Origin: Paraburkholderia metrosideri
GTDB lineage: Bacteria > Pseudomonadota > Gammaproteobacteria > Burkholderiales > Burkholderiaceae
DNA length: 64,000 bases
Assembly: GCF_904848625.1 (NCBI RefSeq)
Contig: NZ_CAJHCP010000009.1
Span: forward strand, 248,001 to 312,000
Reading direction: 5' to 3'
Below the pieces are notes generated by a model. That model was not told where the DNA came from and did not search any database. It saw only the letters and a program-made list of their open reading frames with translations. This document shows positions 8,967 through 17,924 of this stretch, in pieces; position 1 is the stretch's first letter; each line of letters starts with the position of its first letter. The position numbers and the translations under genes were made by a program.

Positions 8967-9123
8967 GAGAGGCGTGACTAATTCCGGATAGACGACGGAT
9001 GACAATCAGGGAAAACTGGCGGCAGAGCGCCAATAAAAAGAATTTGCTCGAAGTCTCGTTTGCAGGCGCGTTTGAATAACGAATATACCTAAACTGCTAC
9101 GGGAAGAAAATGCGCAGGTGCGG

Positions 9124-9159
9124 CGGCGCTTTCAGTTAAATGAAAGCGCCGTTTTTTTT
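9124..9159 (+). terminator. Strong intrinsic terminator with no gene upstream on its strand
   Basis: A perfect 11-bp stem (CGGCGCTTTCA / TGAAAGCGCCG) with a 6-base loop GTTAAA is followed by eight T residues, an ideal rho-independent terminator on the plus strand. No plus-strand gene ends upstream: the neighbour at 7902-8966 is leftward and prlC starts at 9310. It may end a small RNA or a leader transcript. Confidence 0.8.
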
Positions 9160-9309
9160 GGGGGGGCGTGTTGATTGAGTCCGGATTGAATGCGCCGAAC
9201 TCATTTATGCCAATTGCATATTTCCTCTGAATGCCAGGGCGGCGGCGAGATCGCGGCGATGTTTTATCATGGTGGCTCTTCCACCTTGACGCCCACAAGG
9301 CAGATCGCG

Positions 9310-11349
9310 ATGACCGACCACAGCAATCCGCTGTTACGAGACTGGCATACCCGCTACGAACTGCCGCCATTCGCGCAGATCAAACCTGAACACTTTGCGC
9401 CGGCTTTTGCCGAGCTGTTCGCCGAGCATCTCGCTGAAATCGATACGTTGGTCGCCAATCCCGACGCGCCCACGTTCGACAACACGGTCGCCGCGTTCGA
9501 CGCCGCAGGTGCAAGGCTGGATCGCGTGCGTCTGACTTTTGGGAATCTGTGCGCTTCGGAGTCGCCACCCGCGTTACAGGCGGTGGAGCGGGAAATGGCG
9601 CCGCTGCTTGCTGCACATGACAGCAAAGTCTCCCTGCATGGCGGTTTTTTCGCGAGGCTGCACGCGGTCTATGAGCAATCGGCCACGCTTGAATTGAACG
9701 AAGAGCAGCAGCGCCTGCTGCGGCGCCTCCATACCGACTTCGTGCGTAGCGGCGCCACGCTGCAAGGTGCTGCACGTGAGCGCTTCGCGGCGATTGCAGA
9801 GCGGCTGGCCGAGTTGTACACCCAGTTCTCGCAAAACGTGCTGGCCGACGAATCCAGCTATCAACTACCGCTGACCAGCGAGGCCGACCTGGCCGGACTT
9901 CCCGATTCCATTCGCCAGTCTGCGCGAAGCGCGGCCCGGGAACGCGGTGTCGATGGCTATGTGATCACGCTGTCACGCTCGCTGGTGCAGCCATTCCTCA
10001 CATGGTCCACGCGCCGCGACTTACGCGAAACCGCATGGCGTGCATGGACAAGCCGGGGAACGACGCCAACGGCAGACAACCGTCCGCTAGCCCATGAGAT
10101 TCTCGTGTTGCGCTCGGAACAGGCGCGCTTGCTGGGATACGACAACTACGCTGAGTACGCGCTGGCGGACCGCATGGCAGCCAAACCGGCCGCGGTGTAT
10201 GCATTGTTCGACCAGGTGTGGGAGCCGGCCAAAGCCAGCGCTGCACGGGAACGACAGGCGCTGGTCGCGCAAGCCGGGGCGCTCGGCGAACCCACGGATA
10301 TCGAACCGTGGGACTGGTACTACCTCGCCGAAAAAGTGCGCGTGGCGCGTTATACGCTGGACGACGCCGAAGTGAAACCCTACTTCAGCCTCGAGGCCAT
10401 GCTGAACGCCATGTTCGATTGCGCCAACCGCCTGTTTGGCGTTCAGTTCGTCGAGCAGACGGGCGTATCGCTCTATCACCCGGATGTGCGCCTGTGGGAA
10501 GTGCATCGCGGCGACGAGCTGGTGGGCGTATTCCTCGGCGACAACTACGCGCGCCCGAACAAACAGGGCGGCGCGTGGATGAGTGTTTATCGCAGGCAAA
10601 CACGTAACGGCGGCAAAGCGATTCCGATCGTGGTCAACAACAACAATTTCGCGCGTGGCGGCGAGGGCGCCACGTTGCTGAGTTTCGACGACGTGCGCAC
10701 GCTGTTTCACGAATTCGGGCATGGTCTGCACGGCTTGTTGTCGAACGTGAATTACGGCCGTCTGTCGTGTACCAGTGTTCCGCGAGACTACGTCGAACTG
10801 CCGTCGCAATTAATGGAAAACTGGGCCACGGTGCCTGAGGTTCTGGCAAAACACGCGCGCCACGTGACGACCAACGCGCCGATTCCTGCGGTGCTGATCG
10901 AGCGCATTCGTGCGTCGCAAACCTTTAATCAGGGGTTTGAGACAGTGGCCTACGCATCGTCGGTTCTGATCGACCTGGCGTTGCACTTGCAGAAAGACCC
11001 CACCGGTATCGACATCGCCAGCTTCGAGGAAGACGAATGCAAGCGGCTGGGCGTACCTCGCGAAGTGGGAATGCGCCACCGCCTGCCTCACTTCGGTCAC
11101 GTTTTTAGCGGCGACTATTATGCCGCCGGGTATTACGTCTACATCTGGGCGGAAGTGCTGGAAGCCGAGGCGTTCGACGTATTCGAAGAAGCCGGCAATG
11201 CATTCGATCCGTCTCTGGCCGACAAGCTGCAGCAATACGTCTACAGCGCTGGCGATAGTCGTGAACAGCGCGCGGCGTTCCGTGCTTTTCTCGGGCGCGA
11301 TCCGCAAGCGGCATCGATGTTGCGCAAACGAGGTTTGCTGGCCGCGTGA
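9310..11349 (+). CDS. prlC: Oligopeptidase A (M3 zinc metallopeptidase)
   Basis: 679 aa, the normal length of OpdA/PrlC. It starts MTDHSNPLLRDWHTRYELPP and contains the thimet-oligopeptidase zinc motif HEFGH within LFHEFGHGLHGLLS near residue 470, with the second-shell Glu in PSQLMENWA about 30 residues later. It degrades short peptides in the cytoplasm, including cleaved signal peptides. The ATG at 10 bases inside a longer open frame (9310) was chosen because homology begins there. It converges with mntH; a shared hairpin lies between them. Confidence 0.95.
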   Translation: MTDHSNPLLRDWHTRYELPPFAQIKPEHFAPAFAELFAEHLAEIDTLVANPDAPTFDNTVAAFDAAGARLDRVRLTFGNLCASESPPALQAVEREMAPLLAAHDSKVSLHGGFFARLHAVYEQSATLELNEEQQRLLRRLHTDFVRSGATLQGAARERFAAIAERLAELYTQFSQNVLADESSYQLPLTSEADLAGLPDSIRQSARSAARERGVDGYVITLSRSLVQPFLTWSTRRDLRETAWRAWTSRGTTPTADNRPLAHEILVLRSEQARLLGYDNYAEYALADRMAAKPAAVYALFDQVWEPAKASAARERQALVAQAGALGEPTDIEPWDWYYLAEKVRVARYTLDDAEVKPYFSLEAMLNAMFDCANRLFGVQFVEQTGVSLYHPDVRLWEVHRGDELVGVFLGDNYARPNKQGGAWMSVYRRQTRNGGKAIPIVVNNNNFARGGEGATLLSFDDVRTLFHEFGHGLHGLLSNVNYGRLSCTSVPRDYVELPSQLMENWATVPEVLAKHARHVTTNAPIPAVLIERIRASQTFNQGFETVAYASSVLIDLALHLQKDPTGIDIASFEEDECKRLGVPREVGMRHRLPHFGHVFSGDYYAAGYYVYIWAEVLEAEAFDVFEEAGNAFDPSLADKLQQYVYSAGDSREQRAAFRAFLGRDPQAASMLRKRGLLAA

Positions 11350-11362
11350 CGCTCGTGTGGTC

Positions 11363-11396
11363 TCGCGGTCTGATCGTCGCAACGGTCAGACCGCGA
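11363..11396. terminator. Hairpin between convergent prlC and mntH
   Basis: TCGCGGTCTGA and TCAGACCGCGA form a perfect 11-bp stem with a 12-base loop. The right arm includes the mntH stop codon. There is no T-run on either side, so it may act as a weak bidirectional terminator or an end-protecting hairpin. Confidence 0.55.
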
Positions 11397-12696
11397 ATCG
11401 CTCCATATCGACGCCGAAGGTCTGGAGCAGCAACACCATATTCAGCACGACGATGACCGCCGTCGCCACGATTGCGGCAACGTCCGTCACGCGACTGTTG
11501 ACGAATTCGCCCATGAGGTCGCGCCGCCGCGTGAAGAGCACCAGCGCGATCATTGGAACGGGCAACGCCAACGACAGGACGACCTGGCTGACCACCAGTG
11601 CTTGCGTCGCATTCACACCAAGCGCGACCACGATGAAAGCGGGCACCATCGTCACCAGCCGGCGCAGCCAGACAGGGATCCGAAATCCGACGAAGCCCTG
11701 CATGATCATCTGGCCCGCCATGGTTCCGACGACCGAACTGGAAACTCCCGAACTGATCAGCGAGATCAGGAAGATCGCGGCGGCACCCGCACCAAGCAGC
11801 GGCGTGAGCGTGTGATAGGCCGTTTCGATTTGCGCGACATCGCTGTGACCCGCGTGGAATGCAGAACTTGCCATGATGACCATGGCCATGTTGACGAGAC
11901 CGGCGATGGCGAGCGCGACAACCACTTCACAGTTCGAAAAACGCAGCAGCAGGCGGCGCTCGCGCGCATTGCGTCCTGCGATACGGCTTTGGGTCAGGCC
12001 GGAATGAAGAAAGATCGCGTGCGGCATCACCGTTGCGCCGACGATGGCGACCGAGATGGTTAGCGCTTCCGCGTTGGGCATCGATGGAACGATCGCATGC
12101 AGACCAACCTGTCCCCACGCGACAGGCGCGATAAACATCTCCGTGAGATAACAGAGGCCAATCACACCGACGAGCGTGCCGATCACGATTTCCATCGGCC
12201 GGAAGCCATTTTTTTCGAACAGCAGAATGACGTAGGTCGCGATAGCGGTGATCGCCATGCCGGCCATGAGCGGCAGGTTGAACAGCAGCGACAGCGCAAT
12301 TGCGCCGCCGAGGAATTCGGCGAGGTCGGTGGCCATGGCCGCGACTTCACTGACGGCCCACATCGCGTAGACGGCGGGACGCGGAAATTGTTCGCGGCAT
12401 AGTTCTGCCAGATTGCGGCCCGTCACGATCCCCAGTTTGGCGGAGAGCGCCTGAAAGAGCATCGCGACCAGGTTTGCCATCAGCACGACCCACAGCAGCG
12501 AATAGCCGAACCTTGCGCCGGCCTGAATGTTCGTCGCGAAGTTGCCCGGGTCCATGTACGCGATCGACGCAATCACAGCCGGTCCTGCAAACAGCAGGAT
12601 CGAGCGGAGGCCACCGCGCCGGTTACCAGCGAGCACGTCCAGGATCGCGGACGTCGCGCGTTCGGTGAGCGTGTTTCTGCTCGCCACCGTGTTCAT
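11386..12696 (-). CDS. mntH: Nramp-family Mn(II) transporter MntH
   Basis: 436 aa, typical for MntH. The metal-binding motif DPGN is in TM1 (YMDPGNFATNI) and the TM6 motif MPHAIFLHSG is intact; about 11 hydrophobic segments follow. It imports Mn(II), with some Fe(II), using the proton gradient. Start ATG at 12696 has GGAGACTT upstream; the frame remains open further upstream without homology. It is the last gene of the leftward group TPR protein - sodA - mntH, which is headed by a Fur-box-like site, so manganese import and Mn-SOD are probably induced together when iron is low. Confidence 0.93.
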   Translation of the reverse strand: MNTVASRNTLTERATSAILDVLAGNRRGGLRSILLFAGPAVIASIAYMDPGNFATNIQAGARFGYSLLWVVLMANLVAMLFQALSAKLGIVTGRNLAELCREQFPRPAVYAMWAVSEVAAMATDLAEFLGGAIALSLLFNLPLMAGMAITAIATYVILLFEKNGFRPMEIVIGTLVGVIGLCYLTEMFIAPVAWGQVGLHAIVPSMPNAEALTISVAIVGATVMPHAIFLHSGLTQSRIAGRNARERRLLLRFSNCEVVVALAIAGLVNMAMVIMASSAFHAGHSDVAQIETAYHTLTPLLGAGAAAIFLISLISSGVSSSVVGTMAGQMIMQGFVGFRIPVWLRRLVTMVPAFIVVALGVNATQALVVSQVVLSLALPVPMIALVLFTRRRDLMGEFVNSRVTDVAAIVATAVIVVLNMVLLLQTFGVDMERFAV

Positions 12697-12878
12697 CAAA
12701 GTCTCCGGGCTATGTCGATCTTGTGCGATGGTGCGAAAAGCGTGAGGTTGCCGGCAAAGCCGGGATCCAGGCAGGAACGCATCGGCGTGACAGCGTGTAT
12801 CGACGGAAACCGCGCCGTTGCCGATCTCCTGCCGCACGATAAATCTAGTGAGGCAGGAGAACCGCAGGATGACGGTGC

Positions 12879-13505
12879 TTACCGGCTCAGTGCCGCAGCG
12901 TGGCGTCGTGCGACTTCCGGCCAGCTGATCACGTTGTAGAACGCTGCGATGTATTCCGGTCGGCGATTCTGGTATTTCAGGTAGTACGCGTGCTCCCAGA
13001 CATCGAGACCGAGAATCGGCGTATTGCCGGACATGAGTCCGGCCATCAACGGGCTGTCCTGATTGCCGGTGCTCTCGACCACCAGCTTGCGTTGCCGGTC
13101 GACGCTCAGCCACGCCCAGCCACTGCCGAATCGCGTCAATGCCGCTTTGGTGAAGGCATCCTTGAAGGCGTCGAAGCCGCCGAGGTCGGTGTCGATCGCT
13201 TTCCTGATCTCGCCATCCGGCTCGCCGCCGTCTTGCGGCGACATGACGGTCCAGAAAAGACTGTGGTTCGCGTGACCGCCGCCGTTGTTACGCACGGCCG
13301 GCTTCAACTGCTCGGGAAGCGATTCGAGTTGCGCAACAAGGCCTTCGACAGGCAGATCCTGGTACTCGGTGCCTTCCAGCGCCGCGTTGAGATTGTTGAC
13401 GTAGGTCTGATGGTGTTTGGCGTGGTGAATCTCCATCGTGCGGGTATCGATATGTGGTTCGAGTGCGTCGACCGCATACGGCAGTTCGGGCAATACATGA
13501 GGCAT
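12879..13505 (-). CDS. sodA: Manganese superoxide dismutase
   Basis: 208 aa. Metal ligands are in HHAKHHQTYV, NHSLFW and DVWEHAYY. The residues that separate Mn from Fe enzymes are of the Mn type: GGGHANHSLFW and GNQDSPLM, as in E. coli SodA, rather than the AAQVWNH / NAATPL seen in SodB. Start ATG at 13505 is preceded by AAGGAGCC. It lies 32 bases downstream of the TPR gene and 182 bases upstream of mntH, all on the minus strand. It detoxifies superoxide in the cytoplasm; expression under iron limitation is expected. Confidence 0.94.
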   Translation of the reverse strand: MPHVLPELPYAVDALEPHIDTRTMEIHHAKHHQTYVNNLNAALEGTEYQDLPVEGLVAQLESLPEQLKPAVRNNGGGHANHSLFWTVMSPQDGGEPDGEIRKAIDTDLGGFDAFKDAFTKAALTRFGSGWAWLSVDRQRKLVVESTGNQDSPLMAGLMSGNTPILGLDVWEHAYYLKYQNRRPEYIAAFYNVISWPEVARRHAAALSR

Positions 13506-13537
13506 GAGGCGGCTCCTTGCGAATGGGAGAAGGATGT

Positions 13538-14029
13538 TCAGTGCCGGGTCGGGCTGTCTACGTTCATCGCCAGACAACCTGCACGGAGTGCCTGCGTGAT
13601 CAGCGGATCCGGTCCGTGCCGCGACACGTGAGCGATCAGCGCCATGTGCGTTTCACGGCTGTGACGGATGGCGGCTTGCTGAAGCGCGGGATCCCGGCCG
13701 GAATCCAGAAGGAGTGCGATCAGCGCTTCGTGAGCGCGGCTGAGGTGTTCGGCGGCGAGATCAAGATCACCTTGCCCGGCGTGAAGATCGGCCAGGTTGT
13801 GGCACGAGACCACCAGCGCGGCCACGCAATCTTCGGCTCGACCGGGCAGAGGTGTGTCAATCAACTGGCGCGCGATGGACAGTGCTCGCCGGTAGCCGGC
13901 GAGTGCGAGTACGGTCTGGCCTGCGCGTTCCGCAGCGAGGGACTCGCGCGTGATGGCTTCCCACTGTGGCAGGCTCGGACTCGTTGCGGACGGGCTGTCC
14001 GGGATAAAGCGGTCAGTGTGCTGGTGCAT
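13538..14029 (-). CDS. TPR-like protein of the iron-regulated sodA operon
   Basis: 163 aa, mostly helical, with repeat-like helices (AERAGQTVLALAGYRRALSI, then LVVSCHNLADLHAGQGDLDL and AAEHLSRAHEALIALLL) resembling tetratricopeptide repeats. From memory, Pseudomonas has a comparable Fur-regulated gene (orfX) directly before sodA in the fagA-fumC-orfX-sodA cluster; equivalence is my inference from size, position and regulation. RBS AGGAG precedes the ATG at 14029. Its first codon is 64 bases from a Fur-box-like palindrome. Role unknown, possibly a helper for metal-enzyme maturation. Confidence 0.75.
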   Translation of the reverse strand: MHQHTDRFIPDSPSATSPSLPQWEAITRESLAAERAGQTVLALAGYRRALSIARQLIDTPLPGRAEDCVAALVVSCHNLADLHAGQGDLDLAAEHLSRAHEALIALLLDSGRDPALQQAAIRHSRETHMALIAHVSRHGPDPLITQALRAGCLAMNVDSPTRH

Positions 14030-14092
14030 GACGAAGGCTCCTGGTTATGCACCCTTTGCGTGGGACTGAACGCCTTCGTACTCGGGTTAATG

Positions 14093-14111
14093 AATGATAA
14101 CCATTATCATT
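14093..14111. promoter_or_regulatory. Fur box upstream of the TPR-sodA-mntH operon
   Basis: AATGATAACCATTATCATT is a near-perfect 19-bp palindrome (AATGATAA / TTATCATT arms) close to the classic Fur consensus of GATAAT-type hexamers. It lies 64 bases upstream of the leftward TPR-sodA-mntH group and 234 bases upstream of the rightward iron-permease gene, so Fur could repress both directions. Confidence 0.85.
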
Positions 14112-14344
14112 TGCGTTGGCCAGTGTTACTTGTGCGGATAGCGTATGGGTCTCCTGATCAATTCAGGATCGATGCGATTGCAGGCCGACAGTTGCGTCGA
14201 CGTTTTATCAGGCACTGCGAAGGGGATGTGCACGATACGTGTTGCCCAGTTAGCGGCGATGATCATCGCCGCGGATACTTGCGTCATCTCAATCCCGGTC
14301 GTGACATAACATTCGTCACACTGCCCTGAGAATCGGAGATCGTC

Positions 14345-14773
14345 ATGACCGGAAAATGGTTTTCTAAATTTTCGAGTTACCTTTCCACCATGACCGGGAG
14401 ACCGCTTACTTTTGTCGTCGCGGCCATTCTTGTGCTTTTATGGGCAGTCACCGGTCCGGTTTTTCACTACAGCGATACGTGGCAACTCGTGATCAATACG
14501 TCGACGACGATCGTCACGTTTCTGATGGTCTTCCTGATCCAGAACACCCAGAACCGCGATACCGCTGCGATGCAGATCAAGCTCGACGAACTGATTCGCG
14601 CGATCGAGGGTGCGCACAATGCGTTGCTCGATCTCGAAGAACTGGAGGAGAAAGACCTGAGCCGATTCCGCAAACATTATGAAAGGCTGGCGGAAGAGGC
14701 GCGCACGGCGCTGCGCGCGGGAGGAAATGATACCGACTCGCCGTTTGTTGAGAGTCGTGAGAGGGAGGGCTAA
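14345..14773 (+). CDS. Low-affinity iron permease family protein
   Basis: 142 aa. Two hydrophobic segments (PLTFVVAAILVLLWAVTGPV and LVINTSTTIVTFLMVFLIQ) are followed by NTQNRDTAAMQIKLDELIRA and an acidic helical tail (LEELEEKDL). This is the pattern of the bacterial low-affinity iron permease family (PF04120), named after yeast Fet4 though bacterial members are far shorter and their transport role is largely unproven. It is divergent from the Fur-box operon. Start ATG at 14345. Confidence 0.82.
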   Translation: MTGKWFSKFSSYLSTMTGRPLTFVVAAILVLLWAVTGPVFHYSDTWQLVINTSTTIVTFLMVFLIQNTQNRDTAAMQIKLDELIRAIEGAHNALLDLEELEEKDLSRFRKHYERLAEEARTALRAGGNDTDSPFVESREREG

Positions 14774-14849
14774 ATGCGGTTGTTGATTTCGCTGTGTGTC
14801 AAATGCTCAACCAGCGTCCTCCTCGCCTTGTTTAACGAGACACACGTTG

Positions 14850-15263
14850 TTATCGCGCAGCGGCATCCACCAGCGCGGCGACGCCGCTAACCGGCTTCAT
14901 CAGATCGTCCGGAAGTGCGTGACGCTGGCTGAGATAGTCGGTTGAGTTGAACGACAGCCACGCGCGGCCGTCCGCGTCTTCCCAGATCAGCACTTTAAGC
15001 GGGAGATCCAGCGCAGCGGTTGGCGCGTATTGCATCAGCGGCGTACCGGCCTTGGGATTGCCGAAGATAACCAGTTGACTGAAGGGCAGCGCGAGCCCGG
15101 CTCGTCCGGCATCGCCGCTGAAATCGATGCAGGTGAAAAGCATGAGCCCCTTGTCCCGGATCAACGCCTGGAACCGGTCGACCGTCGCGATACCCGAGTG
15201 CGCGCTTGCGACGGTGACGATACCGTTGTCCGCGCTTCCTGCGATTGAACCAGTGGCCATCAT
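14850..15263 (-). CDS. DUF302 domain protein
   Basis: About 137 aa. The core matches DUF302 (PF03625): TVDRFQALIRDKGLMLFTCI, then an LVIFGNPKAGTPLMQ motif, ALDLPLKVLIWED and a C-terminal LMKPVSGVAALV. DUF302 proteins are small alpha/beta dimers of unknown role that often occur with redox or detoxification genes. The frame is open upstream to 15521, but the extra 86 residues show no family similarity; GGGAG lies just before the ATG pair at 15263/15260, so I place the start there with limited certainty. It converges with the iron-permease gene. Confidence 0.75.
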   Translation of the reverse strand: MMATGSIAGSADNGIVTVASAHSGIATVDRFQALIRDKGLMLFTCIDFSGDAGRAGLALPFSQLVIFGNPKAGTPLMQYAPTAALDLPLKVLIWEDADGRAWLSFNSTDYLSQRHALPDDLMKPVSGVAALVDAAAR

Positions 15264-15531
15264 GTCTCCCATGCGGACGGTGCGTTCTCGCAGCCTTGCG
15301 GGAGTGGCTCTGATTAACAGAGCCTGCATGGTTGCGTCGAACCCTGACGAAACGGATTCGTTCAGTTTAGGCGTTCCGTGCAACGCGAGTGGCCGATTGT
15401 GCTGTTGGGCGCCGGTGCGGAAAAGGCTTCGAGTCGCTGTCGGCGACATATGTTGAAGCGCCAACCGCCCGAGTGAACCGACGCAGTCAGCATCGGCCGC
15501 CTGAAAACGGAGCAGCATCATCGCTGCTCCG

Positions 15532-16452
15532 TTAAGCCCTCAACTCATTCCCAAGCTCTAGCGCAATGAAATCGACAAACGCGCGTATCCGGTTCGACAT
15601 CTGATGCCGTTGCGAGTAGACCGCGAAGATATCGGCGTTGGGCGTTTCATGATCGGGCAGTATCTGAACCAGTCTTCCATCCTGCAGATACTCGCTGATG
15701 TCCCACTCTGCCCGCATCAGGATGCCGTGCCCTTCCAGCGCCCACTTGACGGCGATCTCGCCATCGTTGGTGGTTAGCGTTCCATTGATACGCACCGCCT
15801 CCGTCTTGCGCGCCGCACCGCGTCCCGAACTCAGACGCCAAACGCCGTAGGCTTCATCCCCTTGGCGGATGCCGATGCAGTTATGCCGTGACAGGTCATG
15901 CGCAGTCAGCGGCACGCCACGAGCCGCCAGATAAGACGGCGCGGCGCAAAGCAGCCGGCGGTTCGGCGCCAGCCGCCGCGCGACCACGCGCGTATCGGGC
16001 GGCTCACCGAAGCGGATGCAGACGTCGAACGTATCGTCGGTCAACGGCGGCGGCGTCACCGACAGTTGAAGTTGCACGGACACCTCGGGGAAGCGTGCGA
16101 CGAAGCGTGAGACCACCGGGGCAACATGGCTGCGGCCAAAACCGAGCGTCGAATTCACGCGCAACAGGCCTTGCGGCTTTTTCTTCGCGCTGCCGAGTAG
16201 TTCAGCGAGGCTGTCAATCTCGTCGAGAATGCGGCGCGCATGTTCGAGGTACAACTCGCCCTCGGGAGTCAGCATCATCCGGCGCGTTGTGCGGTTGACC
16301 AGCGCAACGCCAGCGCGGGCCTCCATCTGCGTCAGTCTTTTGCTGACAGCCGCCGCTGTCAGCCCCAATTCGCGCGCAGCGGCGCTCAGGCTGCCGGATG
16401 ACGCCAGCACTGAAAAGAAGCCCAGATCAGCGGCCAGGACGGTCTCGCGCAT
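15532..16452 (-). CDS. LysR family regulator of the adjacent tartrate/D-malate genes
   Basis: 306 aa. N-terminal winged HTH (residues 8-66: FFSVLASSGSLSAAARELGL, then TAAAVSKRLTQME) and C-terminal substrate-binding domain with the CrgA/DmlR-like layout (DVCIRFGEPPDTRVVARRL). It is divergent from the dehydrogenase gene with a 109-base gap. By family and position it is most like DmlR-type regulators that activate the D-malate/tartrate dehydrogenase gene beside them. Start ATG at 16452. Confidence 0.87.
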   Translation of the reverse strand: MRETVLAADLGFFSVLASSGSLSAAARELGLTAAAVSKRLTQMEARAGVALVNRTTRRMMLTPEGELYLEHARRILDEIDSLAELLGSAKKKPQGLLRVNSTLGFGRSHVAPVVSRFVARFPEVSVQLQLSVTPPPLTDDTFDVCIRFGEPPDTRVVARRLAPNRRLLCAAPSYLAARGVPLTAHDLSRHNCIGIRQGDEAYGVWRLSSGRGAARKTEAVRINGTLTTNDGEIAVKWALEGHGILMRAEWDISEYLQDGRLVQILPDHETPNADIFAVYSQRHQMSNRIRAFVDFIALELGNELRA

Positions 16453-16561
16453 GGAGCTATTTGTGAATTAAAGTTAAAGATGCTTTGATATTAGCACCGG
16501 TTCTTGCCTCCGGATGTGGGTAGAGTCGACTCACACCGATTAAACGTGAAGGAACGGAGAC

Positions 16562-17656
16562 ATGAAAACCTATCGCATCGCAACCATCCCTGGCGACGGC
16601 ATTGGCAAGGAAGTCGTCCCGGCAGGTCAGCAGGTTCTGTCGGCACTCGCCAGCACCACTGACGCGTTCGCCTTCGAGTTCGAGAACTTCGACTGGGGCG
16701 GCGACTACTACCGCAAACACGGCGTGATGATGCCGGACAACGGGCTGGACGCGATCCGCGATAAGGACGCGATCCTGTTCGGTTCGGCAGGCGATCCGGA
16801 CATTCCCGATCACATCACGTTGTGGGGTTTGCGTCTGAAAATCTGCCAGGGTTTCGACCAGTACGCGAACGTGCGTCCGACGCGAATCCTGCCGGGCATC
16901 GACGCACCGCTGAAGCGCTGTGCGCCGGAAGACCTGAACTGGGTGATCGTCCGCGAAAACTCGGAGGGCGAATATGCGGGTGTCGGCGGCCGCGTGCATC
17001 AGGGACATCCGATTGAAGCCGCGACCGACGTGTCGATGATGACGCGTGCCGGCGTCGAACGCATCATGCGCTTCGCGTTCCGGCTGGCGCAGTCGCGTCC
17101 GCGCAAGTTGCTGACCGTGATCACGAAGAGCAACGCACAACGTCACGCGATGGTGATGTGGGACGAGATCGCCGTGCAGGTGTCGAAAGAGTTTCCGGAT
17201 GTCAAATGGGACAAGGAACTGGTGGATGCGTCGACGGCCCGCATGATCAATCGTCCGGCGAGTCTCGACACGATTGTTGCCACCAATCTTCACGCCGACA
17301 TCCTGAGCGACCTGGCTGCCGCGCTTGCAGGCAGTCTCGGTATCGCGCCGACCGGCAACATCGATCCGGAGCGCCGTTTTCCGTCGATGTTCGAGCCGAT
17401 CCACGGCTCCGCGTTCGACATCATGGGCAAAGGCCTCGCCAATCCGGTCGGGACGTTCTGGTCGGTTGTCATGCTGCTTGAGCATCTGGGCGAATTCGAC
17501 GCCGCGAAGCGCGTGATGCAAGCCGTCGAAGCAGTGACGGCCGATACCTCGCTGCATACGCGAGACCTTGGCGGCCAGGCGACCACTGCTGAAGTGACCG
17601 CCGCTGTTTGCGCTTTACTCGGCGAGCCGGCAGCGGCAGCGGCGCGTGCAGCCTAA
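16562..17656 (+). CDS. ttuC: Tartrate dehydrogenase / D-malate dehydrogenase (decarboxylating)
   Basis: 364 aa, an isocitrate/isopropylmalate-dehydrogenase-type beta-decarboxylating enzyme. Key sites: IPGDGIGKEV at the start, RENSEGEYAG (substrate-contacting loop), the Lys in TVITKSN, and the metal-binding region ATNLHADILSDL followed by EPIHGSAFDIMGKG. The ITLWGLRLKICQ segment is typical of the TtuC/DmlA branch and differs from LeuB. It oxidises D-malate, tartrate or related 2-hydroxy acids with NAD. RBS GGAAC precedes the ATG. It is followed 268 bases later by an MFS carrier, forming a uptake/oxidation module. Confidence 0.9.
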   Translation: MKTYRIATIPGDGIGKEVVPAGQQVLSALASTTDAFAFEFENFDWGGDYYRKHGVMMPDNGLDAIRDKDAILFGSAGDPDIPDHITLWGLRLKICQGFDQYANVRPTRILPGIDAPLKRCAPEDLNWVIVRENSEGEYAGVGGRVHQGHPIEAATDVSMMTRAGVERIMRFAFRLAQSRPRKLLTVITKSNAQRHAMVMWDEIAVQVSKEFPDVKWDKELVDASTARMINRPASLDTIVATNLHADILSDLAAALAGSLGIAPTGNIDPERRFPSMFEPIHGSAFDIMGKGLANPVGTFWSVVMLLEHLGEFDAAKRVMQAVEAVTADTSLHTRDLGGQATTAEVTAAVCALLGEPAAAAARAA

Positions 17657-17924
17657 GCACGCGTGAACCCGGCTTGCGCTTGTTACGTCCGCAAAAAGCA
17701 CGCGTATTCGGGCGAAGCCGTCGAATCCGAAGGATCGAGTCCGGGCCAGTGCCGCGCGTTGCGCGGCCCGGCTCAGCTCGTCCGCGCACTAAAAACAAGC
17801 TGGGATACACGATCTACCGATCGACCCGTCGATGTAACGAGAGAGCCGGCTTAACCGGCCCCGGCACACGATGCGTTTTACTTCGTTGCAGGCAGCGCAT
17901 GGCCCAACCTCCCAGGAGGAGACA

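Noticed and set aside
16457..17557. Long minus-strand open frame opposite the tartrate dehydrogenase gene
   Set aside because: GC-rich third-position artefact: no ribosome site, low-complexity Arg/His/Gln-rich product, and the opposite strand encodes a clear enzyme.
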